Shown: positions 56,820 to 64,000 of the stretch, piece after piece
Layout: every line of letters starts with the position of its first letter
How positions within the stretch are numbered: the first letter of the stretch is position 1
Assembly (NCBI GenBank): GCA_033977485.1
Contig: CM066992.1
Span: 99,708,140 to 99,772,139 of the forward strand
Direction: 5' to 3'
Source: Hydrangea macrophylla
Lineage: Eukaryota; Streptophyta; Magnoliopsida; Cornales; Hydrangeaceae
DNA: 64,000 nucleotides
Made by a program: the position numbers and the translations under genes
The notes under the pieces: model-generated
Database searches by the model: none
What the model was told of the DNA's origin: nothing
What the model saw: only the letters and a program-made list of their open reading frames with translations

Positions 56820-59096
56820 TGTCACACCCGTTCCAGAATTTGCCAGCTTTTAAAATATGACATTGTGGTAACACGTGGAAATATTAATGTTTATTAATAT
56901 TGAGTTGAGGTTAACTGTGAGTCAACAGTAAGGTGTCAGCGAGGACACGGGAACATGGCCTTTCATGTTGCATTGGCACGATTAAATGACATTTATATGA
57001 TTTAAATATTATTTGATATATCTGGTATTTTGTGAATATTAAATTTACCTGAGTAGAGTAAATTCTGGTAATTTTGATATTGTTATATGTCATTTTGAGA
57101 ACTGTGGTGAGAACGTGAGTGACACGTTAAATAAAAAGGTATGTGGTGTAGAGATTCCACATAATTTAGTTTTCGGACGTTATTTTTGGACCCAAACGAA
57201 ACCTAGTCGGAAACTTTTAGAATTTATAATTTTCACTCATAAAGGCATAAAATGAACGTGTGCAAAGTTTCGAGAGCTAATTAGAAGTTTGAGGAACTCG
57301 TGGGGAGGTAAACGTAATTTACGAAAAGTTTGCCTATATATAGTAGTGAATGAGATTCATTCTCATCCAAAACTTTCCAAAAATATCTAGAGAGAGGAGA
57401 GATAAGGGAGATTGGAGCCAACAGGCTTTGCGACGCCGATTGACGACCGTTCGTCCGTCAGATTTTCTCCAGATTTTAGATTTGAACTCGTGGAGGTAAG
57501 AGCTACGTTTTGATGCTACTTAGGCCGTGTTTGGCCAATTTTTGTAAAAATCTTAATTCTAGACTTTTGGGGAAAACCTAGTAAAACTTGTAGGACTCGT
57601 CCCAAATTTGAAATTCGACGTTTATTTAACCCCCTAGACGATCCTTCAAAGTTTGAAGAGAATCGCACGAGGTATGAATTCTATATCTATAAAATATATG
57701 GATTTTCATGTTTTGAACATCAGTTTTGATATCTTTGGATCTGGGCAAAATTCATGTATTAATTAGGCCCGTTAATTATGCACGTGAAATTATGTGACAA
57801 GCACGTATAACTGTTTATGTGATCATGTTATGTGTCTACTTGGGTCAAAGGGGAGTTTGGTGCAAATTCATCCGGGGTAAGCTCCTCGAACCTTGAGGAT
57901 TGTGATTTGATTGTGATTGTGATAGAATTGGAATTGTGGTTGTGTCTGGATTGGAGGTGGGCCCAACCAGGACACGGTACCTAGTATGGAATAAGGCCCA
58001 ACTAGTGTACGAGTTGCGTGGGAGAGGTGGGCCTCCTACGGCATCGACCGGATGAATGCGTACCACTCACCCTAGAGACTATTTCTATGTGTTTTAGATG
58101 CTTAAACCATGAACTGTCATATAAGCATACATTTAGAATTGTGCACTCAGCATATAGCTGAGTAGTGGAGATGTACTCCATTGCAGGTAAGACGAAAGAC
58201 AAGAAGAAGCGTGAGGAGTGAGGACGTTGAGGAACGCCGGGAACCACATTTATATATGTTTTTGTTTTAAATCCTAAAACTTGTGTAAGGATTGGGAAAT
58301 TATAATAATACGTTGTAATAGAATCATGGATTAGTTTCGTAGTTTGGAAATCTTGTAATTGAACGTCTGTAGTTATGTTTTAAATGTTGTAATTGATGTT
58401 GGTCGTGGTTGCGTGTGGATATTAGACAAGCATGCATTAGTATTATCATCACAGGGCTGCCTAGCAGGGGAGCAGTCGACTGAACCCTAGATCAGTCGAC
58501 TGGATCCCGAGGGATTGAGACACTGAAAGTGAATAGTATTGGAAACAGTCGACTGGACCCTTGATCAGTCGACTGAGTCACTGTTGATTTTGGCTACTGT
58601 TTCTATATATGTCAAAACCAGTCAACTGTACCATCAATCAGTCGACTGGACCCCTTTTGGAAATGTTGCATTTTGGTTCTGCATAACACAGTCGACTGGG
58701 GAAGTGATCAGTCGACTGAACCACTGTAGATTTTAGCTACTGATCCATATAGTAACCAGTGCAGTCGACTGGGTTCCCTGATCAGTCGATTGGACCTCTG
58801 TTGAGTATTTTGGGTTTTGGTTTCTGCTAGGCACAGTCGACTGGACCCTAGGCACAGTCGACTGAACCTCTGTTTTCAAAACTGATTCTTTTGGATGTGT
58901 TTCCAATTGGCCAAAACTTTTTATAACTCTAATTTCAATGGATTTTACAAACTCAGAGGGTAAGGTTTCCTAAAGTTTTAAATACCCAGGGTTGTTTTAG
59001 AATTCTTTCCGCTGCGTATAGTTATATGATGTTTGGATGAGCCTTGGTGGCGTGCCACGTGTCCTATTTCCACGCGTAGTGGGATGGGTCGTGACA
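56820..59096 (+). mobile_element. Solo LTR C (Ty3/gypsy), TSD ACTAG
   Basis: Starts TGTCACACCCG and ends GGTCGTGACA; perfect TSD ACTAG at 56815-56819 and 59097-59101. 2277 bp. Same family as LTR D: shared end GGTGGCGTGCCACG. No internal domain, so a solo LTR produced by recombination. Confidence 0.95.
58462..58870 (+). repeat. CAGTCGACTG palindrome array in LTR C
   Basis: About twelve copies of CAGTCGACTG (some with one change), arranged in pairs ~20 bp apart joined by a GATCAGTCGACTG-type second member, the pairs repeating about every 72 bp. Confidence 0.95.
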
Positions 59097-59380
59097 ACTA
59101 GTGCCTTTTCTAAAGCATTATCTTCCGCGGAGATTTCAGGGAAAGTGGGTTTTTGGTACATAACCTCTTCCAGAGCGCTATGAACATCTTCTTCTGGAGC
59201 TTTATTAGGGCATGATTTTTCATTCACTCTCCGCTTCCGGGGAGCTGAATCTTTGGAACCTATAGGTATTCCACGCTTCTGGCATGCAACAGATTCATTG
59301 GTTACCGTATTCGAAGTTCGTCCTACAGGGACACTAATTCGAGTAGATACATTCATAGCTGGTACATGTGACTTTGTCAC
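59097..59380 (-). pseudogene. Copia copy 2 linker upstream of RT
   Basis: Low-complexity, charged region between integrase and RT; joins to 56819 when LTR C is removed. An in-frame TAA lies near the junction, so it was already decayed or is a later mutation. Confidence 0.7.
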
Positions 59381-59410
59381 CTTAGCTGCATCATTAAGTG
59401 AATCAGGTAA

Positions 59411-60441
59411 TTAGTTTGCAATTTTCTGTAAATGCAATATTCTCCTTACCTCATAATCACATTGAGAAGTTCTTGGATCTAGATGAGACAAAGTGGAAGT
59501 AGTCCACGATAATTCACGCTGTTCTTCAGGAACAAGTTGTTTGCTATTTATTTCATTTCCTCCCCCTAACGGCGCAAAGACTGTCTCATCAAATTGGCAA
59601 TCTGCAAACCTGGCAGCAAATACATCACATGTTAATGGTTCTAGATAATGAATAATAGAAGGTGAGTCAAAACCAACATAAATTCCCAAACGCCTTTGGG
59701 GGCCCATCTTAGTACGTTTTGGGGGTGGTATAGGAACATGTACTACACAACCAAATTTTCGCAAGTGTAAAATGTTAGGCTGACAACCTGTCACAAGTTG
59801 TGCAGGTGAAAATTGATTATAAGAAGTGGGTCTAATCTAAGTTTAAGTAACATTTCAGCATGCAAGATAGCATGTCCCCATGCACAAACAGGGAGTCTAG
59901 ATTGCATAAGCAAAGGTCTTGCAACAAGTTGAAGGCGTTTAATTAGGGATTCTGCTAAACCATTTTGTGTGTGTACATGCGGGACAGGATGTTCAACATC
60001 AATTCCTATGGATGAACAATAGTCATCAAAAACTTGAGAGGTGAATTTGGCTGCATTGTCAAGTCGAATAGACTTAATTGGTTGGTCCGAAAAGTGTGCC
60101 TTAAGTTTTATAATTTGACTAAGTAATCTGGCAAAGGCAAGATTACGTGTAGAGAGTAAACATACATGTGACCATCTAGTGGAAGCATCTAATAAGACAC
60201 TGTAATATCTAAATGGGCCACTAGCAGGGTGAATTGGACCACAAATGTCACCTTGTATCCTTTGTAAGAAGGATGGTGACTCAAAAGCAATTTTAAGAAA
60301 TGAAGGTCTAGTAATAAGTTTTCCTTGTGACAAAGGAATACAAAGGTGTCCACTAGGCAAAATCAAATGTTGGATTGCTAGAGTATGCCCATTTGAGTTA
60401 TCCACTATCTTCTTCAACATTGTAGATCCAGGATGACCCAA
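59411..60441 (-). pseudogene. Copia copy 2 integrase
   Basis: Frame 59791-60441 starts with a degenerate GAG-pre-integrase (WHxRLGHPG remnant GHPGSTMLKKI) and carries GDICGPI, SIRLDNAAKFTS and NGLAESLIKRLQ, the D, D and E catalytic positions. Frame 59411-59794 is the integrase C-terminus (LRKFGCVVHVPI, GPQRRLGIYVGFDSP). One frameshift separates them. Confidence 0.92.
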
Positions 60442-60642
60442 ACGATCATGCCAAAGAATTAAATTACTTGGGTCTTTGAGTTTCTGGCTCCATTAAGCTT
60501 CTGGCTCATAATGGCATGTGATTCAACAATCTCAATTATTGTGTAATATAATCCCAATGAAAAAATAGAGAATTTTTCTAATGTAAGCTTCTGGCTTCCA
60601 ACATAAGAAATTATGCATAAAAATTCTTTGTTACCTTCATTT

Positions 60643-60936
60643 TTAATTAGTTTCAATATGATACCCATTCATGCGTATATCTTTAAAACTTAGCAAGTTT
60701 CTTCGGGAACTACTTGAATATAACGGATTTTGAATAAATATGTGAGTACCATGTGGTAACAAAATATGGGCTCTTCCGGAGCCTTCAATAATTTGTGCAG
60801 ATCCAGCTATAGTGGATACATTTTGTTTGTTAAGTTCTAGTGTAGAGAAGAACTTTTGACATTTAAGTATGGAGTGAGTTGTCCCACTATCGACAAGGCA
60901 TATATCATCCTCACATTTTTGCATCCCAAGTTCCAT
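60643..60936 (-). pseudogene. Copia copy 2 protease
   Basis: LVDSGTTHSIL carries the aspartic-protease DSGT active site, intact here. Followed by a frame break before integrase. Confidence 0.88.
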
Positions 60937-61063
60937 ACCTTGAAAACGAAAAAAAAAATTATTTAACTAAGCAATGAACTATCTTAAATATTATTCAACG
61001 CATAAACAAATTAAACTCATCCCATGAAAACAAGTAAAATAAAGATAGTTCCAACTAAAGAAA

Positions 61064-61632
61064 TTATCCAGCTAGATAGACTGAGGCTGGTGGATCTCCT
61101 AACATTAAATCGAATGCCTCATTAGTGACAGGCTCTCCATCTTCATCCTGAAAAAAATCTGAACAATCCAAGTGGGTGTTGCCAATTGTGTATCCATATG
61201 GGATATCACTATTTTCCCATTCTTCCAATAAGTTTGTCTCCACAGTTCTAATAGATGCTTGGTATTGCTCCACCTCTTGCTTGAACGCACGACAACTGTG
61301 CGACCAATGTCCACTTTTTCCACATATGTAACAAACATCATTGGGCACATTTGTATTATTAGGTGTGCCCTTGTTACCTTTGGCAGGAGTTGCTGACCAT
61401 TTCTTGTGGTTCTTGAAATTAACATTCTTTTGTGGACCAAAATTATTGTAACCACTTCTCTTGGAATGATTATTATGACCACCTCTTCTGGGGTTGCCAC
61501 CTCTTCCAAAGTTGATATTTCTACCACGTCCCCTGCCTCGGCCTCTTTGGTAGCCAAAGTTTGCATTTGCTTTAGGAAATGCCACGGCTCCAATTGGTCT
61601 AGCATTATAATTTTTCATTAGAACCTTACTAT
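61064..61632 (-). pseudogene. Copia copy 2 gag C-terminal part with zinc knuckle
   Basis: A Gly/Arg/Asn-rich stretch (RGRGRGRGRN) precedes CYICGKSGHWSHSC, a CCHC zinc knuckle for RNA binding. The frame's first residues (from 61633 on) come from the inserted LTR D, not from gag. The N-terminal gag lies beyond the insertion. Confidence 0.9.
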
Positions 61633-63779
61633 TGTCACAGCCCGGTCCCACAATAGCGGAACCGGAGCCCGTGGCACGCCACCGAGGCTAAACCAATTCA
61701 TTAACGTTCCCAAAATTAGGTTTGAAGAACACACGCAGCGGAAAACAAAACACATTTTAAAACCAGAGGTTCAGTCGACTTCTCAGTCGACTGCACAGTC
61801 GACTGCTCAGTCGACGGAGGTAGGCAGGGATTTAAATGTCAATTCCAGTCGACTGATACTGAGGGTCCAGTCGACTGCTCAGTCGACTGCTCAGTCGACG
61901 GGAGTGGGCAGGGATTTAATGTCAATTCCAGTCGACTGATACTGGGGTCCAGTCGACTGAGGGCGGGGTCCAGTCGACTGCTGAGGGGTCCAGTCGACTG
62001 CTTTTGCTAAAATAAGAAGCAGTAGCTAACAGACACAGGGGTTCAGTCGACTGCTCAGTCGACTGCTCCCCTGGCAGCAGCCCAATCTGCAGAAGTTCAA
62101 GTTTAAAAGCTTTCTAACTTTCCCCAAAGATCAACCACTCGAAACAAACTCAAACCAAACTCAGTCTAAAGTACTTCTAGCTGTATTAAAACATTATCAA
62201 ACATAATTACAATATGTTACTAACCATTACAACAGTTTAAAATCCATCCTAACATACTAAATTAAACATGGTTTAAAACAACCAAATTCTTATTACAACA
62301 TTTCTATTATTCCAAAACTACAAGATTATCTTTCAAGTTGCCTCACAAGCGAACTCCCAACCCACGTACTCACTTCTGCGATTCCTCGCCAGCATTTATA
62401 CCTGCAATGGTTATTTGAATAACCACACATATTTCAATTTGTTTAAGCTAAAGCTTAGTGAATAAATCAACATATGTACATGAATGATAAACATGTCCGC
62501 ATTCACATCTCTACATTTCATACTAGTCGCCGGAGACTCACGTGCCCGTCCATATTCCCAATCCGCGACTCCTTGCCAATAAGTCCACGCGAAAGGGTAA
62601 GACCCACGATTCTACAAACAATCGTGCGATCTTAATGACACTCTATCGGCTCCACAAAATGGCACGGTGACCACGTGCTCCTTCTGACCCACATAAGCAA
62701 CTTAACATGCTCAAATACATATCACCATGCTCGCGGTAATCAAAACATATCACCGTGCTATTGGGCCTACTTATCAATATAATTGCCCAATATGAACTAC
62801 ACAATATATCTCTAAGAATTAATACATGCTATTCAAACATAACATGAATACATGCCAAGAAATCATTCCAAAACATAGTTGAATCACTCACCTCAGATCT
62901 ACGTGCTTATAATACGATCCAAAGAAAACCCGTGCACAAAGAACGTGCAGAAGTCCGTCTAGTACAATTCCTATGGATCAGAATTCCATTTATCAACTTT
63001 TATGAAAAATTCTAGAAAATAACTTTTCGGAAAACTTAGCCAAACAGGCCCTAACATATATCAAAACGAAGCTCTTACCTCGAGGAGCTCGAATATGAAA
63101 TCTGGGAGAAACCAGACTGACGGAAGGTCGTCGTTTGGCGTCGCAAAGCTCTAAACTCCTAAATCTCCCTCTAGCCCCCTTTTGGCCTCCTCTTGGAATT
63201 AGGTTAAGACTTAGAAAAATCTAAGTTCATCTCTATCTATATATAGGCAACATTCTCGGGGAATTACGTTTACCTCCCCACGAGTTTTCCAAACTCCTAA
63301 TCAGTCTCTGAAACTTTCTACACAGTTAAATCATAGCTTTACGAGTGAAACTTCAAAATTATAAAAGTTTTCGACTAAGTTTCGTTTGGTCGCTAAAACG
63401 CGAATTTCTACCTGACGTTTCCGAAGTTGCTAATTAGCCTACCAAATTAATAGCGTGTTAATTCGTTCTCACCAGGATACTAAAACTAACAACAGAAATA
63501 AATTCTAAAACAGAAAATAATACAGATATTGAAATACACAGATAAACATTTATTTTCATATAAACATTTAAATGTTCCACAGTGACCGTCTCATACTCGG
63601 AGAGACTTCACAAACAATAAATCTTCAATCACAATGGTTTCAATGGGTTCTCTAATACAGACACCCAAATCAACTCGTGAGTCAAAACTCACTCAACCAA
63701 GTGTCATAAGACACGTCACAACACATTATCATGTATGACAATGAAATGCAAAAGCTATAACACAAATACGGGTGTTATA
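61633..63779 (-). mobile_element. 3' LTR (LTR D) of a Ty3/gypsy element entering from the right
   Basis: On the minus strand the LTR begins TATAACACCCG (canonical TG appears as TA) and ends GGGCTGTGACA; 2147 bp. Preceded by PPT AAGGGGGAGAG and the polyprotein tail. Inserted into copia copy 2 gag with CTATT at 61628-61632 as the expected TSD. Confidence 0.9.
61768..62063 (-). repeat. CAGTCGACTG palindrome array in LTR D
   Basis: About fifteen copies of CAGTCGACTG or near variants. A ~115-bp unit (CAGTCGACGG(A/G)...GGCAGGGATTTAA...CCAGTCGACTGATACTG) is repeated. Spacers differ from those of LTR C. Confidence 0.95.
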
Positions 63780-63799
63780 ATACTCTCCCCCTTAAAAGA
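63780..63799 (-). other. Gypsy polypurine tract
   Basis: Minus-strand TTTTAAGGGGGAGAGTA sits between the stop of the polyprotein and the 3' LTR. Confidence 0.85.
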
Positions 63800-63821
63800 A
63801 GTTTGTCCCCAAACTTATACC

Positions 63822-64000
63822 TCATGTCTCGAAAAGGTGTGGATACTGAGTACGCATCTCATCTTCTATCTCCCACGTCATCTCTTCCGTAGTTTGGCTA
63901 CGCCATAACACTTTCACTTTCGCTAGTACTTTATTTCGTAAGACTTGATCCTTTCGATCCAATATCTCTACCGGATACGCAACATACGTTAAATCACTCT
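63822..64000 (-). CDS. Ty3/gypsy polyprotein C-terminus, chromodomain (partial)
   Basis: Read from the right edge, an open frame of 58 codons ends at TGA (63822-63824). It holds PVEILDRKDQVLRNK, VKVLWRSQ and EEMTWEIEDEM...YPHLF, the chromodomain tail that follows integrase in Tekay/Del/Reina-type chromoviruses and directs insertion into heterochromatin. No frameshift in the visible part, so the element could be relatively young. The rest of the polyprotein is outside the window. Confidence 0.9.
   Translation of the reverse strand, partial: SDLTYVAYPVEILDRKDQVLRNKVLAKVKVLWRSQTTEEMTWEIEDEMRTQYPHLFET

Larger units (their letters stand above)
54572..64000 (-). mobile_element. Ty1/copia copy 2, split by solo LTR C and a gypsy element
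   Basis: Minus-strand order: gag (61064-61632), protease (60643-60936), integrase (59411-60441), linker and RT (59097-59380 // 56421-56819), RT/RNase H (55023-56195), PPT (CCAAGGGGGAG at about 54760) and 3' LTR (54572-54759). Solo LTR C cuts it between integrase and RT, and the gypsy element cuts it within gag at 61633. Its 5' LTR is beyond the right edge. Different lineage from copies 1 and 3 judging by protease (DSGTTHS) and integrase sequence. Confidence 0.88.

Noticed and set aside
58539..58736. 65-aa frame with QSTD/QSVD repeats
   Set aside because: Translation of the CAGTCGACTG array.
58462..62063. CRISPR-like regular repeats
   Set aside because: Short palindromes with irregular spacers inside plant LTRs, no cas genes, eukaryotic DNA.

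Overview
The window is nuclear DNA from a flowering plant, probably a eudicot. The evidence is split genes with GT-AG introns, low GC, dense microsatellites, a nuclear-type tRNA-Gln, plant-specific protein families, and abundant plant transposable elements (MITEs, tRNA-derived SINEs, Ty1/copia and Ty3/gypsy LTR elements). I cannot name the species.

Left third (1-29 kb) is gene-bearing. A leucine-rich-repeat receptor-like kinase of the Arabidopsis At2g16250 type (4166-8969, 4 exons, 868 aa) lacks the kinase DFG motif. An isolated tRNA-Gln(CTG) follows on the minus strand (10417-10488). Next is a plastid-type mTERF gene closest to MTERF2/EMB2219 (11825 to at least 16575), with one extra T in exon 5 and its 3' end lost in a 500-N gap. 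Then comes a DnaJ/X-domain co-chaperone gene (17383-29052, 9 exons, 336 aa) whose last intron is 7.5 kb long and holds a decayed antisense copia element and a hAT-type MITE. Most large introns in these genes carry at least one MITE.

Middle (29-43.5 kb) holds a MITE split by a SINE, a GC-rich block that may be organellar DNA, a 2.5 kb solo LTR with a perfect 5-bp target-site duplication (TSD), and a segmental duplication. Each duplicate carries a three-exon gene for a small secreted protein ending in a conserved, peptide-hormone-like tail (DY...KPPFKLIPN). The first copy (35553-36800, 88 aa) is intact. The second (42099-43314) has a frameshift in its signal-peptide exon and a lost splice acceptor, but its C-terminal exon is intact. 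Between them lie a SINE and a 1.8 kb fold-back element with Mutator-like terminal direct repeats.

Right third (43.5-64 kb) is a nest of retrotransposons with no host gene seen. A decayed copia element (43.8-52.8 kb) is split by a gypsy-like solo LTR, which is itself split by another solo LTR (TSD ATTCA). A second copia element (from 54572 past the window edge) is split by a solo LTR (TSD ACTAG) and by a gypsy element whose 3' LTR and chromodomain tail are visible. The four large LTRs each carry an array of short palindromes built on a different sequence (TCGCGCGA, CAATCGATTG, or CAGTCGACTG in two), which is the most unusual pattern in the window. Together with the unlisted secreted-peptide gene pair, these are the best candidates for something undescribed.
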